The notes under the pieces are model-generated. The model worked only from the letters and a program-made list of their open reading frames with translations, had not been told where the DNA came from and searched no databases. Below are positions 32,194-42,864 of a stretch of 64,000 nt of DNA, piece after piece (positions within the stretch are counted from its first letter, which is position 1; the number at the start of each line of letters is the position of its first letter). Origin of the DNA: Ipomoea triloba. Its lineage: Eukaryota; Streptophyta; Magnoliopsida; Solanales; Convolvulaceae. A program made the translations under genes and the position numbers. The stretch covers positions 21,983,456 to 22,047,455 of the forward strand of contig NC_044916.1 of the NCBI RefSeq assembly GCF_003576645.1, in the 5' to 3' direction.

Positions 32194-32872
32194 TAGGGGT
32201 GAGAATCGATCGGTTTCGATCAATTTTCGATCGGTTAAATATAACCGATAAAATCTAGAATAAGAATACAAGAGAGAGGACAACCTAAATAAAAATGCAG
32301 TAACTATTAAATGCAAAAGTGCAAAACCTTGTCCACATATATGTTCAAATGAATTTACGATTGAAGATCATTCAGGGGAGCAGTGGTCCAGTGGATTACA
32401 TATTTACTTTGAGGGCTAAATTTCAGCAGAATGAATAAATTAAAGTTGAAGCTACAATGTTCGATGGTTCAATTTCTGTACCCAAATCTGGAAATGAAAC
32501 TAGTGAAGATGTGAGGCTTCATATTAGCTTGCTAGTGGACATAGAGAAGAAAAAAGGGGGCAAAGCATTGGAGTTTGTGTGCTCAGCCTGGCCAGATTCT
32601 CTGGAAATTCAGAATGTATATGTTTTCAGGCGAGAAGGATTGCAATCTTCACAACCATATTTGGTATTTTTGTAGGAAAAAAAAATGGGATGAGGTTAGA
32701 TTATTATTTTTCCTTTCGATTAATCTTGGGTTTTTCGGTTGATTTTCGGGTTTCTCTTAAAAAACTGATAACCGACCAAATAATCGAAATTTTTTAACCT
32801 TAATAACTGAAAATTGAAATATTCGAGATGTTGGGGGGTTTTTCGATCGGTCCGATTTTTTTCTCACCCCTA
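32194..32872. mobile_element. hAT-like element with a captured gene fragment (Pack-type)
   Basis: The ends are taggggtgagaatcgatcgg and, complemented, taggggtgagaaaaaaatcg. An exact 8-bp target duplication acttttag flanks it (32186-32193, 32873-32880), the signature of hAT transposons. There is no transposase. The interior carries a fragment of a mitochondrial MAM33/p32-type gene (separate entry). Confidence 0.92.
32438..32640 (+). pseudogene. Captured fragment of a MAM33/p32 (mitochondrial glycoprotein) gene
   Basis: The plus strand encodes IKVEATMFDGSISVPKSGNE followed by TSEDVRLHISLLVDIEKKKG and ALEFVCSAWPDSLEIQNVYV. This is the central part of the mitochondrial matrix acidic protein (MAM33/C1QBP/p32) family of plants. 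Both ends stop abruptly inside the hAT-like element, and there is no family N- or C-terminus. The fragment is open over about 66 codons, so capture is relatively recent or the piece is still constrained. Host expression is unknown. Confidence 0.8.
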
Positions 32873-33147
32873 ACTTTTAGTATAATAAAAATGTATCTTA
32901 TATTCATAGTCCACATAACGGCTATGTGGACCATGGTCTACACAATAATTTGCCCCATTCCTCCATCACTATTATTGATCACTATTGTTATTTTTTAAAT
33001 AATTTTTTTATTTTTAAAGGGAATTAGTATTTCTCTCGTGAGTTATATGCTTATAGTGTTCCCCCCTCCCCTATGAATTAATCATGTATCCACATTTGCC
33101 CCCCTCCCCCTCCTCAATTATTTTAAAAGTGACGATTATTTCCCCTT

Positions 33148-34000
33148 CACTACAAGAATGAAGACATTTAGTGACAAAACGTTTGTGACACTTCATAATT
33201 TAGTCACAAATAATACCCTTTTTGTGACCAAAAAAATAATTTGACACTTTTGTGTGGGATAATTGTGATAACATTTTTTTTTGTCACGGGTAATATGATA
33301 ATTGTGACAAGTATTTGTTATGAATAAGTTGTCACTATAACAAGAATAATAGTGTCATAACATACGTTGTCACTATTTTTTGTCACTAAATGCATGTGCA
33401 TTTTGGCGGCATTATAATTATGGCGGGAACGAAAGTAATTGTGACAAAATATAATATCGACACATATTTTTGTACATTTTGTGACAAATAGTTGTTCGTC
33501 ACTCTTGTTTATAATATTTGTGACAATCTTTTTTTTGTCAATAAAATTACAATTGGGTAGTATCATTAGAAATGATAAGCAATTCTGAGGAAAAATATTG
33601 TTGTCACTAATATTGTTACTTTTTGTGATGAAATTGTTACAAATATTTGTGACGATCTATAATTTCGTAACCAAAATTACTAAATTGTGACAATAATTGT
33701 TTTGATTTCAAGTTTTTGTACTAATATATGATAATTGTGACGAGTAATTAGTTGTTACAATTACTTTGTCACTATAATTAAATAGATGAACATTGTGTGA
33801 AGTTATGTTGTAATCAATGTTTGCCACTAAAATTGCGTTCAAGTTGGTGTCAAATAATTTGATGTGAACTAACTATTAAATATTGTGGTCACTTAAAATT
33901 CAATTACTTAGTGCCTCTTAAAAATGAATGTAATTGTGAGAATACATTTTATATACTCATTTTTAAACGTTCTTATGTGACAAATAAGTTTCACTATCAC
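33148..34000. repeat. CACTA subterminal repeat region
   Basis: The motif tttgtgaca (also gtgac/gtcac variants) occurs many times on both strands, often spaced 20-60 bp. This is the binding-site array typical of the ends of CACTA elements. Confidence 0.8.
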
Positions 34001-34460
34001 TTATTTTACTAATATGTTATCTAAATATTTTTGGAAATAAAAAAAGTATATGTTTAGTACGAACAATATATTTCAAAAAGATTTATTAGAATTAACCATT
34101 CAAACTCAAAATATTAGAAGTAGAGAATTCAAAAATTATAAATAACAATTCATATAATACTCAATCATCATTAGCTTCCTCATCTTCCGTTGTCGGAATC
34201 TCATCATCATCATTAATAAAAGCACTTCCATCACTATCAGTTTCATCGATCTTCTTCAATTCGATACTCATGATTAATATTTGATGAGCTTACTTCAGCA
34301 GTTGTAGCATCCAAATTGGGCCTATGCAATACTGTAACATTATTATTGTCCTCCAAATTAGAACCGTGTAAGCCAAAATTTTCATTTTCTTGAATTGACA
34401 TGGTTCATCTTCTAAAACATCATCAGGGAGATCATAGAAATCACGAGGCTTTGTCTTGAC

Positions 34461-35166
34461 CATGGTTGAAAAAATCGCTAGGCGCTCCCTGGGCGCTCGG
34501 GGAGCGCCTAGCGCCTAGGACGTCTAGCCGGGGATTAATCGGCGCTTAGGCGTCCGTGTATTTTTTTATTTTATTTTTTATTTTTTAAAAATTTGTTTAA
34601 GTATTTTTAATTTTTTAAAGACTAATAAATATAAATTATATGCCAAAGGCCTTGTGGTCAAGCGGCACCCGGTGTACACTCCCATGTGGAAGGGAGTGGT
34701 TCGAGCCTCAGTGGAGGCATCTGTTGACTCTTTGTACTTCAGTAGGTTGAGAAAGTAGCTATGAACAGATACTACATTGTAACCGAGTCAGTAGAACTCA
34801 AAAAATAAATATAAATTATATAATACTTTAATAGTTAATACTAAAATATTAAATATTAACCTAAAAAATATAAGTTTGTACAATTTAGGATTATTTCGCT
34901 CAAAACGATGTTGTTTTGAGTGAAATAACCCATTAAAAAAAAGAACAATAGTTAATCGACCGACTAGAAGGCCTAGTCGGTCTAGTCGACGCCTAAGCGA
35001 CCTAGGCGGTGCTTTGGCGGCCTAGGCGGAGTTTAGGCGGCCTAGGCGGTCGCCTAGCCGGCCAGCCGCCTAGACAACCATTTAATGTGATATGCTAGGC
35101 GGTAGACCAGCGCCTAGTGCCTAGACGGGGATTAATCGGCGCCTAGGCGGGATTTTTGCAACATTG
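34461..35166. mobile_element. hAT-type MITE with CCTAGGCG-rich arms, 706 bp
   Basis: The ends are catggttgaaaaaatcgc and, complemented, caatgttgcaaaaatcccgc. An exact 8-bp duplication gtcttgac flanks it (34453-34460, 35167-35174). Both arms are GC-rich with cgcctaggcg-type words and a shared cggggattaatcggcg. The AT-rich centre was invaded by a SINE. It lies in CACTA coding sequence. Confidence 0.93.
34642..34803 (+). repeat. tRNA-derived SINE, 162 bp, 18-bp TSD
   Basis: It starts gccaaaggccttgtggtcaa, with an A box (tggtcaagcgg) and B box (ggttcgagcc), then ggaggcatctgttgactctt, and ends in ctcaaaa. The flanks share the perfect 18-mer aataaatataaattatat (34624-34641, 34804-34821), as expected from LINE-driven insertion. 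Confidence 0.95.
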
Positions 35167-35826
35167 GTCTTGACAACAGCATGCCAATTAGGCTCCTTAA
35201 TATCACTTACATAGTAAACCTGCTGAGCTTGAGAAGCTAAAACATGGTTCATCAGTTTGTAACTTCTGTGTAATATTAACCATAGGAAACCCAAATTTGT
35301 CAACTTTGAATCACGTTTTATGATCAACATCCCACCAATCGGCCTTAAATAAAATAACATTATTTCTTCCCTGGTAATTTAACTGTATGATATCTGCTAA
35401 TACACCAAAATAATCCAAGTTACCTGTACCTGCATCACCTTTTACAAGAATTCCACTATTTTGTGATTTTAGTTGAAAATCCCTGTCTTTTATATTAAAC
35501 CTCCAGCCGTTGATAAGTATGCTTTTGTATCAATAAATACGTCTGTCTGGCCCATAAGCTAAATGCAACAATTGATCAGTGACTATTTCACTTCCTTCAT
35601 TATGTAATTCATTGACCTATCATGAATAATAGTTAATAAAATTTTAAATTAAGTCTGTAGAAATTAAAAGATTATATGTACAAATAGATTTATAGTACTC
35701 ACATATTTTTTGAACCACAAATAAAATTCAGTTTTGTGTCTTTTTTCTACATTTCTCGGATCATCACTCATTAGTATTTCTTTATGCATGCTTTACATGT
35801 AAAAAAAAATAGTAACAAGTAATATG

Positions 35827-35842
35827 ATATATATATATAATA

Positions 35843-35893
<51 letters not shown>
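35827..35893. repeat. (TA)n microsatellite
   Basis: An almost uninterrupted TA run in an intron-like part of the CACTA element. Confidence 0.95.
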
Positions 35894-35899
<6 letters not shown>

Positions 35900-36010
35900 G
35901 AATCACTATTTAGAACTTAAAGAAACTTATTTGGCAAACTCTGTAACTTCTTCACAATTTTCTACTACATACATTCTAGCTTCGGGCCATCCAGTTAAAG
36001 TCAACTCAAT

Positions 36011-38649
36011 CTATTTTGTTCCAAGCAAAGGCTTACTAGCTTGTGAAAAAACTTGTAACCCAGAGTGACAGGAGGCATCACTTTCCTCATAATTTCTCCC
36101 AACATGATTAAATGTAGTTTTAGATCCATGCAAATATCTAGAACAAAAATGCAAGCATTCTTGTACAATATATGCCTCAGCAATTGATCCTTCTTGTCGT
36201 GCTTTGTTTCTCACATATGATTTCAGTGTACGCAAATATCGCTCTATTGGATACATCCATCGAAATTGTACTGGTCCATCAAGTTTAGCCTCACTCACAA
36301 GATGAATTGTTAAATGCACCATTATGTCAAAAAATGAGGGAGGAAATATCTTTTCTAACTTACAAAGTGTAAAAGGAATTGATTTTTCAAGTCTCTCCAA
36401 ATCATCAATATGCAAAACTTTAGCACATAACTCTCTAAAATATGTGCACAACTCAATTAAAGCTTCACACACCTCTTTACCTAGCAAACCGCGTATAGCC
36501 AAAGGAATATATCTATGTAAAAACACATGGCAATCATGACATTTCAATCAAAAAATCTTACATTCAGTGATATTCACACGTCGAGATATATTGGATGAAT
36601 AGCCATCTGGAACTTGTAGATCATTTAAGAATTGACAAAATTTTCGTTTTTTTTTTCTTTAGATAGTGTATAACATGGAGGGTGAAACACATACTTGTCA
36701 TTACCTGTGGGAGTTGCATGAAGCTCAGGATGTATACTCATTAATTCTAAATCCAAACGAGTGTGTATAGTATCTTTTGTTTTCCCCTCAATGTTCAATA
36801 AAGTTCCAATTATGTTATCACACACATTTTTCTCAATATGCATGACATCAAGATTATGCCGTAACTCAAGTGTTCTCCAATATGGGAGTTGGAAAAAATT
36901 ACTATTTTTTCCCTACTTTAGTAAAAGAACATCTCCGCGTTTCCTCTTCTTTGGATTTTTACCGAAAGTCACCTGTTTAACAAAAATTGTAATGTAAGAG
37001 AACAAAAATTGACAAGCATTGGACTAATAAGTGAAATAACACATGAATGCGTAAAATAAACTAAACATCACCTAAGAAAATTCATTGTACTGTGCAAGAA
37101 TATCATCCCGTGAGAGTTGTTTTGGTGCACTACGATTTTCTTTGGTACCATCAAATGCTTTACCATTTTTTCTCCGAGGATTCTTAGTTGGTAAAAAACG
37201 ATGTTTACCAAGATAGCATGTTTTATGCCCATTGGGAAGCCTACGAGAAGATGTTTCAAGATTGCAGGTAGGACATGCCAATTTTCCTTTAGTGCTCCAT
37301 CCCGATAAATTACCGTAGGCTGGAAAATCATTTATGGTCCATAAAATAGCTGCATGTAACTGAAAATTACTCGTTGAAAATGAATCATAGGTCTTTACAC
37401 CTTTCTCCCAAAGGTATTTTAATTCATTAATCAGTTGTTCTAAGTATACATCAATATCATTTCCAGGAGCTTTAGGACCAGGAATCAAAAGTGACGTCAT
37501 GAAATAAGGATCTTTCATACAAAGCCATGGTGGGAGGTTATAAGGAACTAATACAACTGGCCATACACTATAAGAGGTGCTCATATTTTCAAATGGATTA
37601 AAACCATCACTTGCTAAACAAAGTCTAACATTACGTGGGTCTATTGCAAAAGAGGGATGCACAACATCAAAACGTTTCCAAGTTGGAGAATCAACCGGGT
37701 GTGCCATAGATTCATCATTACATAACTTTTCTTTATGCCACCTCATGTATTTAGCAATAGTAGATGACATGTACAATCTTTGCAAGCGTGGAATTAAGGG
37801 AAAATATCGCAAGATTTTCTGTGGAATTTTTTTCCTACAATCATGCTCATTACCCATTCTCATGGCTTTCCCATCATTCTTCCATCCATGTTCACCACAA
37901 GTTGGACAACAATGAGCATTCGCATACTTATTTCTATAAAGTATGCAATCATTTACACAAGCATCTATCTTCTCATAAGAAAGACCTAAATCTTGAGAAA
38001 TTTTCTTACAATCATAAAATGAGTTGGGAATTTTGTTACCTTTAGGAAACCATTTTTTCATTATTTGAAGCACTCCATCAACAACATTTGCACTAATCCC
38101 ATATAGACATTTCCAATTCAATAGTTCAACAATGAATGACAACGTGGAAGATTCCTCACAACCAAGATATAGCTCTTGCTCCAATTCTAACAATAATCTA
38201 TAAAATTTAGTAGCTTCTTTATTTGGACTAGTAGGATTACCTCTAGGACCATCACCTCCTTCATTTTGACCATTAAATTGGCCAAAAAACTCTGTGTTGC
38301 CATGTCCAAGATCATCTAACATATCTCGCATTCCATCATTAGTATCACTTGTATATCTCTCATCATCATCATCATCATCATCATCATCTTCTTCTTCTTC
38401 ATAGTGTTCAAAATCTTCTCCATGATGGTACCACTGCTTGTAATCTTTGTTTATCCCATTTAACATTAAATGTTCATAAATGATTTGGTGTGCCCTAAAA
38501 ATAATGTTTCTGCATTTTTTACATGGACAACGGACATCTCTCCATTTATCAAGGTTTTTGAACGCAAATTCAAGAAAGACCTTAACTCCTTTTTCATACT
38601 GTGGCAATGATCTATCAGAAATTTCCATCCAAGTTTCATCAATGGCCAT
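36011..38649 (-). pseudogene. CACTA TNP2-like transposase, interrupted
   Basis: The first long exon (38649 to about 37072) starts MAIDETWMEISDRSLPQYEK after a splice-acceptor-like tttgttttag. It has the N-terminal CxCxxC region (VRCPCKKCRN), an Asp-rich stretch (about residues 100-110), CCPTCGEHGW, and the TNP2 core (LASDGFNPF, WPVVLVPYNLPPWLCMKDPY, LIPGPKAPGNDIDVYL, GKLACPTCNLET). The next exon (36950-36011) gives LDVMHIEKNVCDNIIGTLLN and the DUF4218 part (AIRGLLGKEVCEALIELC, RWMYPIERYLRTLKSYVRNK). Lesions: a stop near 36917, an A-run frame shift near 36650 (SKEKKNENF), and a TGA (36551-36553) just before LKCHDCHV. The first exon is fully open over more than 520 codons. Confidence 0.88.
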
Positions 38650-38699
38650 TATCCTAAAACAAAAATTATAAAAAAAAAAAAGAAAAATTACCAATGACC

Positions 38700-39253
38700 T
38701 AGTATAAGAAATAAATAAATATATTTACCCGACTCTTTGTTCTTTTAGAGTTGATACCATACAAAATCTTTTCTCAATTCAAGATATTAAAACTCAACTT
38801 TTTGAACTTTATTGCCGATATGATCTTGATCCATTTCTTAATGATATTCCTTGTTCTAGTAAAATAAAATAGGTTTGAATTGCCAAAAGGAAGATGGAAG
38901 GCAGTTTTGTGTGCTTTATTTTTATTTTATTTTTATTTTTTTTATTTTTTAGTTATTGTTCGTGTGCCTTCAATTTTTTTTTTTGTGGTTTTAACATTAC
39001 AATATTTTAATTCTTAGTATGCTAACAGTGTTTTTTATGTTGTTTATATTTTTTGCCATGACATTTACTAGTAATAAACAAAAGTTTATCCTTTGCCCAC
39101 TTGGAAAAAAATTTAAAAAGAAAATTATGAAGAGACTAGAAATTTGAAAAGCAACGCGCTTTCCATTGCTATATATATATATATATGTGTGTGTGTTGTT
39201 TTCAAAAAAAAATGTGTGTGTGATTGTGTATGCATCAATTGATTGTATCCGAT
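38700..39253. other. AT-rich DNA, no feature recognised
   Basis: It may include the leftover 5' part of the CACTA element and a short (TA/TG) run (39168-39196). No TIR or coding frame seen. Confidence 0.5.
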
Positions 39254-39352
39254 CATCCATTAATATAATGGCTTTGGTTGATGAAAGTATCCAACTCCCA
39301 TTATCATCACCTCATACTTTCAATCATCGAAAACATAATGGGAAAACTGACA
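39254..39352 (+). pseudogene. Fragment copy of the purine permease 5' end
   Basis: This 99-bp stretch matches the leader and first codons of the gene at 42429 (both read attaatataatggctttggt and then cagctccc-type codons for SIQLPLSSPHTFNH), with a few substitutions. It has a single MALVDES, whereas the 42429 copy has two. Beyond HNGK.DT it runs into unrelated AT-rich DNA that ends at a Helitron-like terminus. Confidence 0.85.
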
Positions 39353-39565
39353 CAAAGGATTTAATAATTTGTAATTTCGAATCAATGATTAATAAGTTTT
39401 TAAAGAAATTAATTGTTATATTAATTTCCGTTGAAGTGAATCCTCTAAAACAACTTATGTATTCATTATCTTCTAAGCAAAACTTTGTTGTAAACTTAAA
39501 AAATAAATATTTTACAAATTATTATTGATTTTAATATTCAAATAAAGAAACTATATAAGTATTAT

Positions 39566-39592
39566 CTGTGCATCGCACTGGTAATTTACTAG
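39566..39592 (+). mobile_element. Helitron-like 3' terminus
   Basis: The sequence ctgtgcatcgcactg forms a short hairpin and is followed by gtaatttactag and then T. Helitron 3' ends have such a hairpin about 10 bases before a terminal CTRR and insert before T. The matching 5' TC end is not identified. Confidence 0.55.
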
Positions 39593-39942
39593 TAAGTATA
39601 TATACCACATGTGTATTTTATGTTTTATCATTGATTTTAGGATGTTTCTTTCCATATAGAAAATATTATAAACTGTTATAAATACTATTAAATATTTTAC
39701 AAAGTCAAATCCTTTATCTTGTATTAAACAAATCCTGTATGTTTGCTAATGAGGTGGATAGTGTATATATGGGTGAATAATAAAAATAGGAACCACAAAA
39801 TGGTCCTCACAAGTTATTGAAAAAAAAAATTTAACCCATAAAATAGCCATCAAAAGTTACATAAGTAAACTCTCAAATATTATAATTATTTATAGCTTCA
39901 TCTTTAATTTTATTATTTAAATATATAATATAAAAATTTAAT

Positions 39943-39969
39943 CCGTGCATCGCACGGGTAATTTACTAG
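39943..39969 (+). mobile_element. Helitron-like 3' terminus
   Basis: A perfect hairpin ccgtgcatcgcacgg followed by gtaatttactag and then T. Nearly the same as 39566-39592, so the 377 bp between the two ends may be one small non-autonomous Helitron or two nested ends. Confidence 0.6.
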
Positions 39970-40048
39970 TTACAATTATTCTATCAGTGCATGTGAATGT
40001 CAAATTAAAAAGTCATATATGTGTCAACAGCATGTTCTTCCAGATGTA

Positions 40049-40191
40049 CTTTTTTTTTTTTTTTGAATACTACTAACTCAGTTACAATGTAGTATTGGCA
40101 CAATGAGTCAACAGTTGTCTCCATTGAGGCTCGAACCCACTCCCATCATCCATGTGGACACCGAATGCCACTAGACCACAAGGTGTTTGGC
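40049..40191 (-). repeat. tRNA-derived SINE with 10-bp TSD
   Basis: On the minus strand it begins gccaaacaccttgtggtcta, with A box tggtctagtggc, B box gggttcgagcc and a 3' A-run (T-run 40050-40066 on the plus strand). The flanks share tccagatgta (40039-40048, 40192-40201). Confidence 0.85.
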
Positions 40192-40545
40192 TCCAGATGT
40201 ATACTTAATACATAGGAAAAACTGTGACACCAATCAGGTTTTCAATGTTAGATTAGACATTTACAATTTCTGTTACAATTTTCTAACATAAATTGATGCA
40301 TTGAAAAATCTAAACAAATAATTTTACAATTGCCAGAATTATGTATAGCAACTGTTGCTAGTTCTTTCTTTGAACTAAAAAAAATTCTTTATTCAGTTCT
40401 TTAAACCCAAAGAAACATATCTAGCGCCTGGCGAGTTTCATCCATTTTTAAATTGGCATTCTTTTTTTTTTCTTTAATGGATGTGAAAGACTTTGAAAGT
40501 GGAAAACAAAGCCAATGCTTCTCTCACCAATTCTTAGGCAAATTA

Positions 40546-40860
40546 TACCATGGAATTGGATCCATCTTACATGTGAACTATGATTCAAAATGACATTTAA
40601 ATTATACGATTATTATTCTTTTCGATACATAAAATGTATTATTTGAGTGTTGTAAATACATTATTTTGTATATTATCAAATTATGTACATTCAGTACACA
40701 AATAATGTACTTTTAGTATATTGAACATGTACTTTGTATTTATAGAAAATATATTATTTGAGTACTGAAAGTATATTATTCTGTATACTATCAAATAATA
40801 TGGGTTCAGTACACAAATAATGTACTTTTACTATATTAAAAGTGTACCTTTTTTTAATTG
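40546..40860. repeat. Palindromic MITE relative of 32015, truncated
   Basis: The left end (aaattataccatggaattgg) resembles the other CATGGAC-type ends. The interior is two copies of a palindrome with tattatttgagt and caaataatgtacttttagta (about 40610-40735 and 40738-40850). The right inverted end is missing. Confidence 0.6.
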
Positions 40861-41244
40861 TAAGCATTTTTTTGGACCTAGCGTCCCAAGCAATAATACT
40901 ACTATTTTCTTATCATATTCTGTATCTCTATATCTGATTTATGGTGGACTCGGTTATGATAAAACTATTAGAGGGCAACAACTTAACCATAATAGAATTA
41001 AAGGAGCCTAAAGAATTACTTCGTATAAAAAAAATCAAATCTTTGTAATAATTTAAAGATTTTTGTATGAAGAAATTCAAATTTTTATATATTATTAAAA
41101 GGAAAATAGTGCTAATTCAGGCAAAATTTGAAACTGGCACAGTAAATAATTATAGCACAAAATGGACGTAAGCTTTTGAAAAGAATAAGAATACCAAAAA
41201 TAGATCTTACAATAACCTAACCGGATAGCAACGATAGCATTGAA

Positions 41245-41430
41245 TGTGTCACACGATTTAGCTCAATTGGTTCAATTGATCACCTTAAAGTCTTACTATA
41301 CCAATAATATGGAAGCTTAAATCTCACTGGGAGTCTGAGCCTAAAGTTTATTAGTAGACCTTAGTTGATAAGAGAAGATGAAGATCGGATCATCATTAAG
41401 AGACCTTATGAAGAGCCTTTGTACTGTGAC
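41245..41430 (+). repeat. Possible degraded SINE
   Basis: The phrase tttagctcaattggttcaat resembles the A box of a tRNA-derived SINE and gcttaaatctcac a decayed B box 50-60 bases on. The tail agaccttatgaagagccttt is SINE-like. No target duplication found. Confidence 0.35.
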
Positions 41431-41682
41431 TAAAAAAAATCAAAATGATAAAGACAAGATTTTTCAACTTTCATGAATCCGTTTGCATTACCACAATTGT
41501 AACACTAGTATCTAAATCTTTTTTAATTAATAACAATTTAATACTAATTTTTTTGTCAATTTTACCATTTGACTCAAAAAATCCCATCCCAATCCTACTT
41601 GTAAGTACTAGATCTGTTGTCAACTAATTTAATAGACAAGTCAAGTAAGATAGGTCTGCCTTTTTTTTTTAAATAAATAAAT

Positions 41683-41903
41683 AGATTATACAAAATTACA
41701 CACAAATTTTAACATTGATAGATTATACAAAATTACACACAAATTTTAACATTGATAGTTTATAATAGATTACACAAAATTACACACCAATTATAACATT
41801 GATAGATTATAATAGATTATACAAAATTACACACAAATTTTAACATTGATAGATTATAATAGATTATATAAAATTACACACAAATTTTAACATTGATAGA
41901 TTA
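41683..41903. repeat. Tandem repeat, five units of ~43-56 bp
   Basis: Five units share acaaaattacacacaaattt and taacattgatagattata; some include an extra ataatagatta, which explains the varying length. It lies 500 bp upstream of the permease exon. Confidence 0.9.
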
Positions 41904-42127
41904 TTTTGCTGGCATGGTTTTGATAAATTACATTGACTTAAAAGCCTATTAAGTGAGAGGACCATCACTTTGTGCCATAAGAAGCCCATCATATCATATT
42001 AGGTGTAACTCACATAAAGCGGCTGACAAATTGAGTTGCCTGTGCAGACAAATTGAAATTGCTCTACTGATTGTATTAGTGTATAGTAGTATGAAAAATA
42101 GGACAATTTTAGTCAAGTTAGTGGGAT

Positions 42128-42240
42128 AGGTGATGTAAATGTAATTTCACACTTCAGGTTACGGGAGTGATAAAGTGATGTAAATGTAATTTCACACTTC
42201 AGGTTACGGGAGTGATAAAGTGATGCAAATGTAATTTCAA
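42128..42240. repeat. 45-bp tandem repeat upstream of the permease
   Basis: The unit gtgatgtaaatgtaatttca ... gggagtgataaa is present twice, and a third partial copy follows (gtgatgcaaatgtaatttca). It lies just 5' of the presumed TATA box of the permease. Confidence 0.9.
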
Positions 42241-42295
42241 AGAAGGGCTTTTATGTCTTTTAGCATGCTTTTTAGTTTCAACCGGATTGTAACAA

Positions 42296-42308
42296 CATAT
42301 AAATAAAG
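42296..42308 (+). promoter_or_regulatory. TATA box of the permease gene
   Basis: acatataaataaa lies about 125 bp upstream of the first ATG (42429), consistent with a TATA element and a 5' leader of about 95 bases. Confidence 0.55.
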
Positions 42309-42428
42309 AGCAGTTGCTCTAAGTCAATATAACAAGACAGTATGTTCAATTCAAGCCTTCTCTCTTGCTCAAGTCTTTTCTCTCTCAATCCACTACTGCC
42401 CGCTTAGTTCATCACATCCATTAATATA

Positions 42429-42864
42429 ATGGCTTTGGTTGATGAAAGTATGGCTTTGGTTGATGAAAGTATCCAACTCCCATTATCATCACCTCATACT
42501 TTCAATCATAAAAAACATAACGGGAAAAGAGACACGATGCATTACAAGGTTCTTTTGATTGTGAACTACGTTTTCCTGTTGGTCGGCTCCGTATCTTCGA
42601 ACTTGCTTTCCAAATTCTACTTCGTCCATGGCGGATCAAGCCGATGGGTAGCCACTTGGGTCCAATGCGCCCGCTTCCCGCTGCTCATCCCCGCCGTCTA
42701 CGCCTTCAGTTCCACCGAGCGGCGGCCCTTCACCGGATTCAACCTCCGGATCTTCTCTCTCTCCGTCGTCATTGGCCTCTTGCTTGACATCAACAACCTC
42801 CTTATCTCCTGGGGCACATCCTACCTCCCCGTCTCCACCTCCTCCCTTATCTCCTGGATTCAAC
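42429..42864 (+). pseudogene. Purine permease (PUP family), first exon, cut off
   Basis: The frame gives VLLIVNYVFLLVGSVSSNLL, FYFVHGGSSRWVATWVQCAR, a RRPFTGF loop, and GLLLDINNLLISWGTSYLPV STSSL. This is the N-terminal part of a plant purine permease, a multi-span plasma-membrane carrier of the DMT superfamily for adenine, cytokinins and alkaloids. About 145 residues (three to four spans) are present of the roughly 350-400 usual. The frame then runs into a Helitron-like end at 42865 and stops at 42908, so the copy is disrupted. The first seven codons (MALVDES) are exactly duplicated in frame (42429-42449, 42450-42470). GC content is much higher than in the flanks. A partial copy of its start is at 39254-39352. 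Confidence 0.85.

Larger units (their letters stand above)
32015..32949. repeat. Palindromic MITE interrupted by a hAT-like element
   Basis: The outer ends are an inverted repeat: left cattattgcatagaccttgg, right complement aattattgtgtagaccatgg, each with an inner tgtggac. The interior words (tacattatt, aataatgtacttttagta) match the element at 40546. The hAT-like element 32194-32872 sits inside, and its 8-bp duplication is part of the palindromic interior. Confidence 0.75.
34160..35640 (-). pseudogene. CACTA transposase C-terminal (DUF4216-type) exon, split
   Basis: The minus-strand frames give KSQNSGILVKGDAGTGNLDY, FKADWWDVDHKT and, after frame breaks, ASQAQQVYYVSDIKEPNWHA VVKT. Then, across a 706-bp insertion, comes KPRDFYDLPDDVLEDEP. 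These are the hallmarks of the DUF4216 region at the end of plant CACTA TNP2-like proteins. A hAT MITE (34461-35166) sits exactly between VVKT and KPRD, its 8-bp duplication being part of the coding sequence. Several frame shifts make it non-functional. Confidence 0.8.
33148..38700 (-). mobile_element. CACTA (En/Spm) element, degenerate, one end missing
   Basis: The left end is a typical CACTA terminus (cactacaagaatgaagacat). It is followed to about 34000 by dozens of subterminal words tttgtgaca / tgtcacaaa in both orientations. The minus strand then carries a TNP2-type transposase region with DUF4218 and DUF4216 parts (34160-38649). I find no ...ttgtagtg end to the right of 38700, so the 5' end of the element has probably been deleted. 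A 3-bp target duplication cannot be checked. Confidence 0.85.

Noticed and set aside
42636..42863. Gly/Asp-rich minus-strand frame over the permease exon
   Set aside because: Shadow of the GC-rich permease coding strand.
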